NCBI GenBank assembly: GCA_942492225.1
Contig: CALODS010000070.1
Span: forward strand, 1 to 64,000
Origin: JAFGTX01 sp942492225
GTDB taxonomy: Bacteria > Bacillota > Clostridia > Peptostreptococcales > Acidaminobacteraceae
DNA length: 64,000 nucleotides
Reading direction: 5' to 3'
Below, piece after piece: positions 32,791 to 42,342 of this stretch (positions are counted from its first letter, which is position 1; the number at the start of each line of letters is the position of its first letter). The translations under genes were made by a program, and so were the position numbers. The notes under the pieces were generated by a model. That model worked only from the letters and a program-made list of their open reading frames with translations, was not told where the DNA came from and searched no databases.

Positions 32791-34274
32791 TTGGTGCAGG
32801 TGTTGGTGATCCAGAATTAATAACAGTCAAAGCGAAGCGATTGATGGGCGAAGCGGATGTACTCATCTATGACCAGCTGGCTAATAGGGTGATGTTAAAC
32901 GATGTATCGGAAACATGTGAAAAGATATTTGTCGGTAAAATGTCCAATGATCATACATTAACACAGGATGAAATCAACGATTTAATCGTTCAAAAAGCTA
33001 AAACAAATAAATGTATTGTACGTCTTAAAGGTGGCGATCCATATGTTTTTGGACGTGGTGGTGAAGAAGGTGAAATTCTAAGAGAACAAGGGATTCCATT
33101 CGAAGTAGTTCCAGGTATCACATCTGCTATAGGCGGACTTGCATATGCTGGTATACCTATTACCCATAGAGAAGATGCCTCGGATTTTCATGTCTATACA
33201 GGGCATTTTAAGACAGATGAACGGTCATTTGATTTTGACACAATTAGCAAATTAACAGGCACTCTTGTTTTCTTAATGGGTGTAAAAAATATAGAAAAAA
33301 TTATGAATGGATTAATAGAAAGTGGTAAATCTCCTAAAACGCCAGCAGCGATCATTAGAAAAGCCTCTTATCCAGATCAAGAAACTTGGACAGGTACTCT
33401 GGACAGCCTTAAAGAAATGAAAGAAAACTATAAAATTAAACCACCGTGTTTAATTGTCATTGGAGATGTTGTTAATAGAAGAGCATCGCTTAATTTTTAT
33501 GAAGAAAAACCACTATTTGGTCAAACTGTTGTTGTTACAAGATCAAGAACGCAAAGTAGTAGATTGGTCAATGAGGTTATTCAACTTGGTGGCAATGTAA
33601 TAGAAGTGCCATCAATTGCAATTAAACCGATAAATAGAGATTTGCTTGAAGAGCAAATTCGTAATATTAAAGCTTACCAGTATGTCGTATTAACAAGTGA
33701 AAACGGTGTCAATATATTCTTTGATTGCACGAAGGCTCTTGGATTTGATGCAAGACACTTTGGTGATATTAAGTTTGTAGCAATAGGCACAGGTACGGCA
33801 AGAGCGTTGAGTGCCCATGGCATTAATGCAGACATTATGCCAGAACGATATATTGGTGAAGAAGTTGTTGAAGCAATGAGACCACACCTAAACGAAGGAG
33901 ATCATGTACTTGTGCCAAGAGCGCAAGAAGCGAGACCTTATATTGTTGATGCCTTATCGGCAATAGTAAAAGTGACAGAAATCAAAACTTATGAGACTGA
34001 ATTAGATATGGATCAAGACTTATCATTACTTGAAGAAGCCTTAAATGCACCCGAAAAATTAAATCTAACTTTTACAAGTTCATCAACAGTTAAAAATTTC
34101 TTAAGTATTTGTGGTTCAAATTCAATTGATCCTTCGCAGTTTTCAAAGTCAAAAATATTTAGTATTGGCCCAATTACAAGTGAAACAATTACATCATACA
34201 ACTTACCAATTACAAAAGAAGCGGCAGTATATACAATTGACGGTGTATTGAAGCTGCTTTTAGATAAAGCTTAG
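32769..34274 (+). CDS. cobA-hemD: uroporphyrinogen-III C-methyltransferase / uroporphyrinogen-III synthase fusion
   Basis: Bifunctional protein of 501 residues. Residues 1-245 are SUMT: VYLVGAGVGDPELIT, the SAM-binding VRLKGGDPYVFGRGGEE, and VPGITSAIGGLAYAGIPITHR. Residues about 255-500 are HemD (TVVVTRSRTQSSRLV, VVLTSENGVNIFFD, VLVPRAQEARPYI). It makes uroporphyrinogen III and methylates it to precorrin-2, channelling flux to siroheme/cobalamin. Fusion of these two domains is common in clostridia. Confidence 0.95.
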   Translation: MFGKVYLVGAGVGDPELITVKAKRLMGEADVLIYDQLANRVMLNDVSETCEKIFVGKMSNDHTLTQDEINDLIVQKAKTNKCIVRLKGGDPYVFGRGGEEGEILREQGIPFEVVPGITSAIGGLAYAGIPITHREDASDFHVYTGHFKTDERSFDFDTISKLTGTLVFLMGVKNIEKIMNGLIESGKSPKTPAAIIRKASYPDQETWTGTLDSLKEMKENYKIKPPCLIVIGDVVNRRASLNFYEEKPLFGQTVVVTRSRTQSSRLVNEVIQLGGNVIEVPSIAIKPINRDLLEEQIRNIKAYQYVVLTSENGVNIFFDCTKALGFDARHFGDIKFVAIGTGTARALSAHGINADIMPERYIGEEVVEAMRPHLNEGDHVLVPRAQEARPYIVDALSAIVKVTEIKTYETELDMDQDLSLLEEALNAPEKLNLTFTSSSTVKNFLSICGSNSIDPSQFSKSKIFSIGPITSETITSYNLPITKEAAVYTIDGVLKLLLDKA

Positions 34275-34284
34275 GAGGAACAAA

Positions 34285-35250
34285 ATGAAACCAACGCGTT
34301 TAAGAGGAAATCAACTCATCCGTGACTTAGTAAAAGAGATTAATGTAACGATGAATGATATTATCTATCCAATATTTATGGTAGAGGGTAAGGGAATAAG
34401 AAAAGAAATTAGTTCATTAAAAGATCAATATCATTTGTCAGTAGATATGTTAGACAAAGAAATAGTATTTTTAAAAGAAAAAGGTATTAAACACCTTATT
34501 TTATTTGGATCGCCTGACAAAAGAGATGCTGGCGCAACATCAGCCTACGATAAAAATGGTATTGTACAACAAGCTATCAGAAAAATTAAATCATTGGATC
34601 AAAATATATATGTTGTTACAGATGTCTGTTTGTGTCAATTTAAAAGTGATGGCCATTGTTGCATCTTTGATAAAGATGGAAGAATAGATTTAGAAGCATC
34701 TTTAGAATTATTATCAAAAGTTGCTCTTAGTCATGCTGAAGCAGGAGCTGATATGGTTGCTCCATCAGACATGATGGACGGTAGAATCGGAAATATGCGT
34801 GTGACACTTGATGAAAACGGATTCGACCATGTGCCGATTATGAGCTATAGCGCAAAATACGCGTCAAATTATTACGGCCCTTTTAGAGAAGCGGCAAATT
34901 CTGCACCTGCGTTTGGAGACAGAAGGTCTTACCAAATGGATTATGCCAATAAAGATGAAGCGATGCGTGAAATGGAACTGGATGTTTTAGAGGGTGCTGA
35001 TATACTAATGGTAAAACCTGCAATGCCTTATTTAGATATTATTAGTCGAGGCAAACAGACCTTTAACTTACCAATGGCTGCTTATCAAGTAAGTGGTGAA
35101 TATGCAATGCTTAGACTTGCAGTGGATCAAGGAATTGTTGATGAAAAAGCAATTTTGGAATCTTTGATAGCAATAAAAAGAAGTGGTGCAGACATAATTA
35201 TTACTTATTTTGCAAAGGAAATTGTTAGATTATTGGAGGCGTATAATTAA
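34285..35250 (+). CDS. hemB: delta-aminolevulinic acid dehydratase (porphobilinogen synthase)
   Basis: Condenses two 5-aminolevulinates into porphobilinogen. 321 residues, with the zinc-type cysteine cluster in DVCLCQFKSDGHCC, VAPSDMMDGRIG, and the Schiff-base lysine in LMVKPAMPYLDI. TTAGGAGGA precedes the ATG. The stop TAA shares a base with the hemL ATG. Confidence 0.96.
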   Translation: MKPTRLRGNQLIRDLVKEINVTMNDIIYPIFMVEGKGIRKEISSLKDQYHLSVDMLDKEIVFLKEKGIKHLILFGSPDKRDAGATSAYDKNGIVQQAIRKIKSLDQNIYVVTDVCLCQFKSDGHCCIFDKDGRIDLEASLELLSKVALSHAEAGADMVAPSDMMDGRIGNMRVTLDENGFDHVPIMSYSAKYASNYYGPFREAANSAPAFGDRRSYQMDYANKDEAMREMELDVLEGADILMVKPAMPYLDIISRGKQTFNLPMAAYQVSGEYAMLRLAVDQGIVDEKAILESLIAIKRSGADIIITYFAKEIVRLLEAYN

Positions 35251-36542
35251 TGAAATTTGATAAATCAGAAGCGTTATTTGAAGAAGCGTGTAAGGTTATT
35301 CCCGGCGGTGTCAACAGTCCTGTTAGAGCATTTGGTTCTGTAGGGATGGCACCAATTTTTGCAAAAGAATCAAAAGGTTCAAAATTGATTGATGTTGATG
35401 GAAATGAATATATAGATTATATCTGTTCATGGGGGCCGATGTTACTTGGTCATAGTTCAGATATTGCTTATCAAGGTATATTAGAACAGATTCAAAAAGG
35501 AACAAGCTATGGTATAGCAACAGAAATAGAGATTGATATGGCAAAAGAAATCATTCATGCTTATCCATCCGTTGAACTATTAAGAATGGTTAACTCGGGA
35601 ACAGAAGCAACAATGAGTGCTTTAAGAGTGGCGAGAGGATATACAAAACGAGATAAAATATTGAAATTTGAGGGTTGTTACCACGGACATGGAGATGCAT
35701 TACTCGTAAAAGCGGGTTCTGGCGCAATGACATTTGGTGTGCCAACGAGTTCGGGCGTCACACCAGGGACGGTAAAAGACACAATCGTTGTTCCATATAA
35801 TGATTTGGAGGCAGTAAAAAAAGCTGTCGAAGAAAATAAAAACGAAATTGCAGCGGTTATTATTGAACCGATCGCAGGCAACATGGGCGTTGTTCCTGCG
35901 GATATGGATTTTATCTATGGTCTTAGAAAGTTAACGACAGATGAAGGCATTGTTTTAATTTTTGATGAAGTCATCACAGGTTTTAGAGTAGACTATGGTG
36001 GGGCGCAAAAATTATTTGGTGTTATACCTGATATGACAACGTTTGGTAAAATTATTGGTGGTGGCTTACCAGTAGGTGCTTATGGCGGAAAAAAAGAAAT
36101 TATGGAATGTGTGTCACCACTGGGTGGTGTATACCAAGCGGGAACATTAAGTGGTAATCCTATTGCTCTTTCTATGGGGCTGAACGTTATGCGCTATTTA
36201 AGAGATCACCAAGAACACTATGTTGAAATAGAACGCAAAGCAATCCTTCTTGAAGAAGGATATAATAAATGTATAGAAGAAACAGGAATGAAAGCGACGG
36301 TTACTCGCTATAAGGGAATGGTTTGTCTGTTCTTTACCGAGGGGCCGATTAGAGATTATGATGATGTTATTAAATCAGATACCAAAATGTATGCCGCTTA
36401 CTTCAGAAAAATGTTGGAAAAAGGAATCTTATTACCGCCAGCACAATTTGAGGGACTATTTTTATCAACAGCACATACAGATGAAGAAATTGAATATACA
36501 CTAAAAACAACAAAAGAAGTATTTGAAGCATTAATGAAATAA
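35250..36542 (+). CDS. hemL: glutamate-1-semialdehyde 2,1-aminomutase
   Basis: PLP enzyme that converts glutamate-1-semialdehyde to 5-aminolevulinate. 430 residues with PGGVNSPVRAF, the YHGHGDALLVKAGSG segment, IFDEVITGFRV and the PLP lysine in TTFGKIIGGGLPVGA. Together with hemA it completes the C5 route. Translation is probably coupled to hemB. A terminator follows, closing the operon. Confidence 0.96.
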   Translation: MKFDKSEALFEEACKVIPGGVNSPVRAFGSVGMAPIFAKESKGSKLIDVDGNEYIDYICSWGPMLLGHSSDIAYQGILEQIQKGTSYGIATEIEIDMAKEIIHAYPSVELLRMVNSGTEATMSALRVARGYTKRDKILKFEGCYHGHGDALLVKAGSGAMTFGVPTSSGVTPGTVKDTIVVPYNDLEAVKKAVEENKNEIAAVIIEPIAGNMGVVPADMDFIYGLRKLTTDEGIVLIFDEVITGFRVDYGGAQKLFGVIPDMTTFGKIIGGGLPVGAYGGKKEIMECVSPLGGVYQAGTLSGNPIALSMGLNVMRYLRDHQEHYVEIERKAILLEEGYNKCIEETGMKATVTRYKGMVCLFFTEGPIRDYDDVIKSDTKMYAAYFRKMLEKGILLPPAQFEGLFLSTAHTDEEIEYTLKTTKEVFEALMK

Positions 36543-36547
36543 TGTGA

Positions 36548-36587
36548 AATGGTCACTCAAAATGAATTGAGTGGCTATTTTATTTTT
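36548..36587 (+). terminator. terminator of the hem operon
   Basis: A 13-bp stem with two G-U pairs, AATGGTCACTCAA with TTGAGTGGCTATT, followed by TTTATTTTT. Confidence 0.8.
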
Positions 36588-36637
36588 CACCTATTTTAGA
36601 GTATAATGAAGATATAAAGGAAAAGGAGGGCGGTCGA

Positions 36638-38344
36638 ATGAATAAGAAAATTGTTTTAGGTGTAGTAGTCGCAGCATTATTATTAGCGGCAGGGTGCACA
36701 GAAAAACAATCTATATCGGATTCATTAAATGAAACACCAATTATAATTGACAGTGAAACAATTGGTATTACAGAAGAAACGCTCGATGATGAAGAGAAAC
36801 ATCAAGATAAGATAAATCACGATTTTGATCGTTCACTAATGACGGTATTTCCACTGTCAGAAGGTTATAAATGGTTTTATATTGGATCGGTAGAATATGC
36901 AAGTGTTGAAGTTCTTAGTAAAATTGATAGAAAACATCCTGAAGTTACAGAAATTTTTATTGAGGGATTGGTAGAAGATATGTCAGGGCAATTTATGTCG
37001 GATACCAGTTATTTGAAGCAATATAGTATTTTTGAAAAGCAAATTATTCGCCGGTTTGGACCCTATGAATCCGTCGTTTTAAAATCACCATTAAATAAAG
37101 ATGAGGTATGGGAGAATTTATATTTTGACCCTGTCTACGGATTGTTTGATGCAAGATATCGTGTAAGTGAAGTCAGTGATCAAATGGTTGTTATCGAAAT
37201 GACACCAGCATCTCCAGAAAAAGATGGCGTACCAAGTCAATTTAAAATAGAAACAACTTATGAAATTGGAAAAGGTATCACAATGGAGAAGCGCATCTAT
37301 ATATATGACAACGAAGGCGTAGAAGAGACTTATGAGTTTTCTTATGCCTTGTATGAAGAAAACCCTGAAGTTGATGTACCATTTGTAAGTCGATATTTCT
37401 CAAAAGATCCTTATATTTCGAGCGTTTATCATAAAGGATATTTTGATTATGCAATTAAGAAAGCAACGGCGTATCAATATTTATATGAAAATAAGTTTAG
37501 ACAAACGGATCAAGTTATTTTAGAAGGATATCAATTACTCATAGATGGATTGGATAAAGAAGATATTCGCTCGATTTCGATTGCAGAAAATGTCTTGCAC
37601 AATTATGCCCCAAAAATGGATCAACCAGAAAGATTAATCGGTCTATTTGTTGAACACTATGAAACCGTACTTCGTAACAATAAATTTGTGCTTAAGGATT
37701 GGTTTGAAGAAGGACAACTTGAAAAAATTTCGTCCTATAACATAGAAGAAAACCAATATACTATTGACGAGGCTTATTATACCAAAGATTATAATATTCA
37801 AGCGAAATTATCATTAATGAATGACAATGGTATTGCCTTTTACTTTGATAAAGGTCAGTCAGTTATTAAAGCATCACCAGACTATTTATCGAATAATTTG
37901 TATTATTTAGGAACTATTCCAATGCAGAGTTATTTGACACTGGTTCAGCAAGCTTATACCAAAATACCTTATTATAGAGATGGGGTGAGCACCTTAACAT
38001 TGGATGAACTACAAACCTTTATATTAGGATTTGAGACATTTGCGAAAAGTTTTCCAGAAACGTACATTGCTGAAGCGTCTACAAAATGGGCTCAAACGTT
38101 TTTCTATCAATATTTAAAACCATCACCAATGATTTATAGAATGGACGTTCTCCCTAAGGAAATACACCCAGAGTCGCTTGTGCACTATAAAAAAACACTG
38201 CAGCAAGTTGGTGATACAAAACTCGCTTCAGTATTGAGTATGGTGATAGAGTTAATAGAGACAAATGACAATCGTTATACGAAAGAACTAGGAGAATTTT
38301 TATTGCAAGTCGGTGTGGATGTGCCATCAACATATTTACAATAA
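36638..38344 (+). CDS. lipoprotein of unknown function
   Basis: 568 residues. A signal peptide MNKKIVLGVVVAALLLAAGC has a lipobox (LAAGC), so the mature protein would be anchored to the outer face of the membrane. The rest is a soluble domain without motifs I recognise; WFYIGSVEYASVEV near residue 75 resembles starts of extracytoplasmic beta-rich domains. AAGGAGGG precedes the ATG and a TATAAT lies about 40 bp upstream. It is monocistronic between the hem operon and the convergent lipA. Confidence 0.7.
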   Translation: MNKKIVLGVVVAALLLAAGCTEKQSISDSLNETPIIIDSETIGITEETLDDEEKHQDKINHDFDRSLMTVFPLSEGYKWFYIGSVEYASVEVLSKIDRKHPEVTEIFIEGLVEDMSGQFMSDTSYLKQYSIFEKQIIRRFGPYESVVLKSPLNKDEVWENLYFDPVYGLFDARYRVSEVSDQMVVIEMTPASPEKDGVPSQFKIETTYEIGKGITMEKRIYIYDNEGVEETYEFSYALYEENPEVDVPFVSRYFSKDPYISSVYHKGYFDYAIKKATAYQYLYENKFRQTDQVILEGYQLLIDGLDKEDIRSISIAENVLHNYAPKMDQPERLIGLFVEHYETVLRNNKFVLKDWFEEGQLEKISSYNIEENQYTIDEAYYTKDYNIQAKLSLMNDNGIAFYFDKGQSVIKASPDYLSNNLYYLGTIPMQSYLTLVQQAYTKIPYYRDGVSTLTLDELQTFILGFETFAKSFPETYIAEASTKWAQTFFYQYLKPSPMIYRMDVLPKEIHPESLVHYKKTLQQVGDTKLASVLSMVIELIETNDNRYTKELGEFLLQVGVDVPSTYLQ

Positions 38345-38446
38345 AATAAATTCTGCCCACCACCGAAGATGGGTGAATTCTTAGAGCAAACCAAGATTTG
38401 CGGGAGATACTATATAAGGCGGTGACCAATGGTCACCGCCTTTATT
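38345..38446 (+). terminator. hairpin-rich convergent intergenic region with terminator
   Basis: Contains GCAAA-CCAAGA-TTTGC (about 38384-38399) and, at 38416-38442, a 12-bp perfect stem AAGGCGGTGACC with GGTCACCGCCTT around an AAT loop. The T-tract after it is short (TTTATT), so termination is likely but not certain. No gene seen. Confidence 0.6.
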
Positions 38447-38455
38447 AAATCAATC

Positions 38456-39325
38456 TTATTTATTTTGTTCCATTGCTTCGAAAAATTCCTGTGCGTTATA
38501 AGAACTTCTAACAAGAGGTGCTGATGCCACAAATTTTATACCAGCGTTTAACGCAGCTTTTTTGTATAGGTCAAAAACGTCTGGATGAACATATTCTTTT
38601 ATTGGAAAATGTAAATCAGAAGGCTGTAAATATTGACCAACAGTTAAAAAATCACAGTCATAATCAGCAAGGTCTTTGAATAAAGCCATAACTTCTTCTT
38701 GGGTTTCTCCAACACCAACCATGATACCTGATTTTGTATAAATAGAGGCATCAAAGGCCTTTGTTCTTTTTAGAACCTCTAGCGATTGGATATAATCTGC
38801 TTCAGGTCGCATTGACTCATATAACCTTGAAACAGTCTCAACATTGTGGTTTAAAATATCTGGTTTAGCCTTTAGAACAATTTCAAGAGCTTCTTGACTG
38901 CCTTTAAAATCAGGAATCAACACTTCCACAACAATTGAAGGATCTCTTTCTTTTATTGCACGGATGACGTTTGCAAATTGTGTTGCTCCACCGTCTTCAA
39001 GGTCATCTCTAGTAACAGACGTAATAACCGCATGTTTAAGTTCCAATTTAATAACAGCGTCTGCTACTTTAGCAGGCTCATCTAAATCAACCTTTTGTGG
39101 CTCACCACCAGTCACATTACAAAATTTACAATTTCTCGTACAAACACTTCCGAGAATCATAAAAGTAGCTGTTTTCTTTGCAAAACATTCTAATCTATTT
39201 GGGCAGTTAGCTTCTTTACAAACCGTATTTAAGCCTAAAGAATCAATTAATCGATTAACGTGACCAAGTTTGTTCATATCTTTTGTATTTACTCTTAACC
39301 ACTCTGGTTTTCTAAGTCGTTCCAT
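38456..39325 (-). CDS. lipA: lipoyl synthase
   Basis: Radical SAM enzyme that inserts two sulfurs into octanoyl groups on lipoyl domains. 289 residues. The auxiliary cluster cysteines are in CKEANCPNRLEC and the radical SAM CxxxCxxC is CTRNCKFC; the C-terminal RSSY (VRSSYNAQEF) is present. No lipB or lipoate ligase is adjacent. TTAAGGAGGC precedes the start. It is transcribed in the same direction as the M23 gene upstream but separated by a palindrome. Confidence 0.96.
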   Translation of the reverse strand: MERLRKPEWLRVNTKDMNKLGHVNRLIDSLGLNTVCKEANCPNRLECFAKKTATFMILGSVCTRNCKFCNVTGGEPQKVDLDEPAKVADAVIKLELKHAVITSVTRDDLEDGGATQFANVIRAIKERDPSIVVEVLIPDFKGSQEALEIVLKAKPDILNHNVETVSRLYESMRPEADYIQSLEVLKRTKAFDASIYTKSGIMVGVGETQEEVMALFKDLADYDCDFLTVGQYLQPSDLHFPIKEYVHPDVFDLYKKAALNAGIKFVASAPLVRSSYNAQEFFEAMEQNK

Positions 39326-39396
39326 GTATGCCTCCTTAAAATTATATTACCTTCATTTTACTTTACTATAAGGTGTTCAGCAATAGCATTTAACTA

Positions 39397-39426
39397 AATT
39401 CAATGTTATTTAAATAACATTGAATT
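39397..39426. repeat. 30-bp perfect palindrome
   Basis: A perfect palindrome, begins AATTCAATGTTATTT and is its own reverse complement over 30 bp. It overlaps the stop codon of the M23 gene (minus strand) and lies about 70 bp upstream of lipA. There is no strong T-run, so it could be a weak terminator or a binding site. Confidence 0.75.
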
Positions 39427-41014
39427 AATGTTTTGAAGGATCATAATCTGAAAGAAGTAAAGAATCAAAATTCACTTTTCCAATAGATGTTGTATAGTGT
39501 AGATGAGGTCCTGTTGAAAAACCTGTACTACCAACAGTTCCAATAGAATCTCCCTTAACAACCATTTGACCTTTTTCAACATTTAAACTGTCCATATGGA
39601 AGTAAACAGAGAAAAGACCAAGTCCATGATCTATAACTACAGTATTGCCTGTGAGTGTTAAAAACATCGATAAATTGACACGGCCATTGTTAGGTGCTTT
39701 GACAGGCGTACCTTTTGGTACAGCATAATCAGTCCCTGAATGTCGATAAGACGTTAAAGCGTCGTTAACATAACGCATTTCTCCAAATTCAGTTGAAATT
39801 CGACCTTCAACAGGCGTAATAAATGGACCATCCCATAATTGCTTATCTGTTATTATGTCGCGTGATGGGTTAAAATACTTAGCATATTGCGCATAGGCAT
39901 CATCATTCCTTGTCGATTTTTCAACTGTCTCGTCAATATATAGATACTGTTTTTTAAAATTTTTATTCTTAATTTGCACGTTTAATCGTGATGGGTCTTT
40001 GTTTTCAGACTTACTTGTAGACAAGGAAATATTGTAATTTCCGGTTTTAGCCCAATAATTTAATGGAATAAAAGCCATATGAACCGAATCATTTTTAAAA
40101 AAAGAAGGCGTCCAGCTCACTAAATTTTGATCAATGAATAATTGTTCGTCGCTGTCTACGTTCTTAGCGTAAACAATAATAAAATCGCCTGCCGTTGCAG
40201 TGGATTTAGACAGTGAAAATTGAACAGGTAAATTGGTGTTGAGAAGAAATTGATCTGTTCGTGTTCCTGAATAAGTTTCAGTGATCCATTCACTTGTTAT
40301 CTTGTATAGATATGTTCCCTCTGATAAATAAGGCATAAAAGTTCCATCTGTGAGAGGAAATTCTTCTAGTAGCTCCTCACCATCACTAATTTGTAAGAAG
40401 GTACTTGTTGGTTCAATATCATATTTAAGTGAAATTGATCGACTATGATCTTTTATAGTATGTACTGTTTCTTCTAGAGAAGCAACAGCATCTGTGCTAT
40501 ATTGCCACTCGTTGTTCACTAGTTTATAGCGCCACTCTAATGAAGAATCATATGGCTCAGCGGTTAATTCATCAACAATCAGAGAAACCTTAGGTGGTGC
40601 ACTATTTGGATAGATCGCGTTGAAAATAGGTGAGGTGAAGAATAATGTGTTATGATCTTTGTTAATTAAATAGTAACGGTTCTTTTCAGTGTTCTTAACA
40701 GTGAGCAACTGTGTCTTAAGGTCGAAATCTAATTCAAAATGATTACTTGCTTTGTTTTTATAACTCACCTCTAATGTATATTCCGGAGTAAAGCTCGTTG
40801 GTGTAGCAACTTTTTTTCCAGTATTCATTATTTTTGCATAAGTGGTTAAAGTTTCTTTGTCCTCATTCATAGTCATTACCGTTGGTGATAGATGGTCGTC
40901 ATAAATTGTAATAGCTGTTAAATTGTTAATTGGAATAATAGAATTAAAAAGTAATAGATAACTAACAATACCTAATCCTATTAAAATAAGTGTCATACTT
41001 ATAAATTTTTTCAT
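39425..41014 (-). CDS. membrane-anchored M23 family metallopeptidase
   Basis: 529 residues with an N-terminal membrane anchor or signal (MKKFISMTLILIGLGIVSYL). A long extracytoplasmic region with Ig/beta-rich character follows, and a C-terminal LytM/M23 domain from about residue 400 with YRHSGTDYAVPKGTPV and a final HLHYTT. The zinc ligands H, D and H are present, so it probably cleaves peptidoglycan cross-bridges. ATG 41014 is used because GGGAGGC precedes it; in-frame starts further upstream lack a site. Divergent from the T-box operon. Confidence 0.85.
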   Translation of the reverse strand: MKKFISMTLILIGLGIVSYLLLFNSIIPINNLTAITIYDDHLSPTVMTMNEDKETLTTYAKIMNTGKKVATPTSFTPEYTLEVSYKNKASNHFELDFDLKTQLLTVKNTEKNRYYLINKDHNTLFFTSPIFNAIYPNSAPPKVSLIVDELTAEPYDSSLEWRYKLVNNEWQYSTDAVASLEETVHTIKDHSRSISLKYDIEPTSTFLQISDGEELLEEFPLTDGTFMPYLSEGTYLYKITSEWITETYSGTRTDQFLLNTNLPVQFSLSKSTATAGDFIIVYAKNVDSDEQLFIDQNLVSWTPSFFKNDSVHMAFIPLNYWAKTGNYNISLSTSKSENKDPSRLNVQIKNKNFKKQYLYIDETVEKSTRNDDAYAQYAKYFNPSRDIITDKQLWDGPFITPVEGRISTEFGEMRYVNDALTSYRHSGTDYAVPKGTPVKAPNNGRVNLSMFLTLTGNTVVIDHGLGLFSVYFHMDSLNVEKGQMVVKGDSIGTVGSTGFSTGPHLHYTTSIGKVNFDSLLLSDYDPSKH

Positions 41015-41117
41015 GTAATTGCCTCCCTTTAATACTTTCATGGTACGCTTTCGAGCTTCTATTAGCAACAGAACTTATTAAAATGTCATATAAATTTTAT
41101 AAAAATTATTTTTTTTA

Positions 41118-41146
41118 TTGACAAAGGTTTATAGGTGCTGTAATAT
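41118..41146 (+). promoter_or_regulatory. promoter of the T-box leader
   Basis: Consensus TTGACA (41118-41123) and TAATAT (41141-41146), 17 bp apart. Confidence 0.8.
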
Positions 41147-41171
41147 TATGAACAAGTTAATAATTATGCAA

Positions 41172-41434
41172 CATGACGTTGACGAGAAGAGAATATATAG
41201 AAGTTAGTTTCAGCGAATTGGGGAAGGTGAGAGCCCAGTCAATAATGACTATATTGAGAACTACTCAGAGTCTCTAGCAAGAAAGTGAAAACTCTAAGGT
41301 TAGACGGAATCCGACCGTTATAGCGGATAGGTATCGAGAGCAACTTCTCCGTACTAAATGAGTGAACCTTGTGTTAAAATGGGTGGTACCGCGGAAGTAA
41401 CTTTCGTCCCTTTATGTGGATGAAGGTTTTTTTA
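41172..41434 (+). ncRNA. T-box riboswitch
   Basis: tRNA-sensing leader. Stem I includes TGACGAGAAGAG at its base and the distal CAGCGAATTGGGGAAGGTGA-type loop. The T-box sequence GGGTGGTACCGCGG lies at 41381-41394. The terminator stem is AACTTTCGTCC (41399-41409) with GGATGAAGGTT (41418-41428), then T-run. The specifier region near 41255-41265 reads GAGAACTACTC; AAC, CTA and TAC are possible codons and I cannot decide among them. Confidence 0.93.
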
Positions 41435-41508
41435 TGCACTTTTATGCATAATTATTACGTCCGTTGTATAACTATTGACGAAATAAATTAAAATTGGAGG
41501 AGATTAAG

Positions 41509-42315
41509 ATGAAAAAAAGTTTAGTAATGTTAATGAGTGTATTATTGGTAGGATTAATGGTCGTAGGGTGTACTTCAGCAAAAACAGATGAACCATTATC
41601 GGCATTGGAAGCAGTAAAGGAAAAAGGAAAAATTGTTGTAGGTACTTCAGCAGATTATCCGCCATATGAGTTCCATAAAGAAATAGATGGTGTCGATACT
41701 TTTGTAGGATTCGATATCGCGATTTCACAAAAAATTGCAGATGATTTAGGTGTGGAATTAGAAATAGTTGACATGAAATTTGATGGGCTATTAGCAGCTT
41801 TAACCGGTGGTAAAATTGATTTTATCGCAGCAGGGATGAATCCTTCAGACGAAAGAAAAAAAGCGGTTGATTTCTCAGTTGTATATTATGACGCACATTC
41901 AACAATGTTGGTGGCATCAGACAAAGTAGATGTATTAAAAGTTCCAGAAGATTTTAAAGGACTTAAAGTTGGCGTTCAAAAGGCAACGATACAAGAAGGA
42001 ATAGCGGATGAACAATTCCCTGAATCAGAAAAAGTAGCAATCAGTAAAATACCGAACTTAATTATGGAATTACAAAGCGGCAAGATAGATGGTATTATCC
42101 TAGCGGAAGTAGTGGCAAGTTCATATGCTGATGCCAATTCGGACATTGCTTTAAATGGTTTAGATTTGGGGTCAGAAGGTGGTGTTGCTCTTGCGATCAA
42201 CAAGGGAACAGAAGATTTATTAGCAGAGATGAATAAAACGTTAGAACAAATTATGAGTGATGGAACACTTGATCAATATATTGTAGAAGCAACTGAATTA
42301 GCAGCTGAAGAATAG
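41509..42315 (+). CDS. polar amino acid ABC transporter, substrate-binding lipoprotein
   Basis: 268 residues, signal peptide with lipobox (LMVVGCTS), then a family 3 solute-binding fold: VGTSADYPPYEF, FDIAISQKIADDLG, FDGLLAALTGGKIDFIAAGM. The family binds His, Arg, Lys, Gln or similar amino acids. TTGGAGGAG precedes ATG 41509. Regulation is by the upstream T-box, so expression should rise when a particular tRNA is uncharged; the codon could reveal the substrate. Confidence 0.93.
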   Translation: MKKSLVMLMSVLLVGLMVVGCTSAKTDEPLSALEAVKEKGKIVVGTSADYPPYEFHKEIDGVDTFVGFDIAISQKIADDLGVELEIVDMKFDGLLAALTGGKIDFIAAGMNPSDERKKAVDFSVVYYDAHSTMLVASDKVDVLKVPEDFKGLKVGVQKATIQEGIADEQFPESEKVAISKIPNLIMELQSGKIDGIILAEVVASSYADANSDIALNGLDLGSEGGVALAINKGTEDLLAEMNKTLEQIMSDGTLDQYIVEATELAAEE

Positions 42316-42342
42316 ACAGACAATTAGGATAGGAGCGACAAA

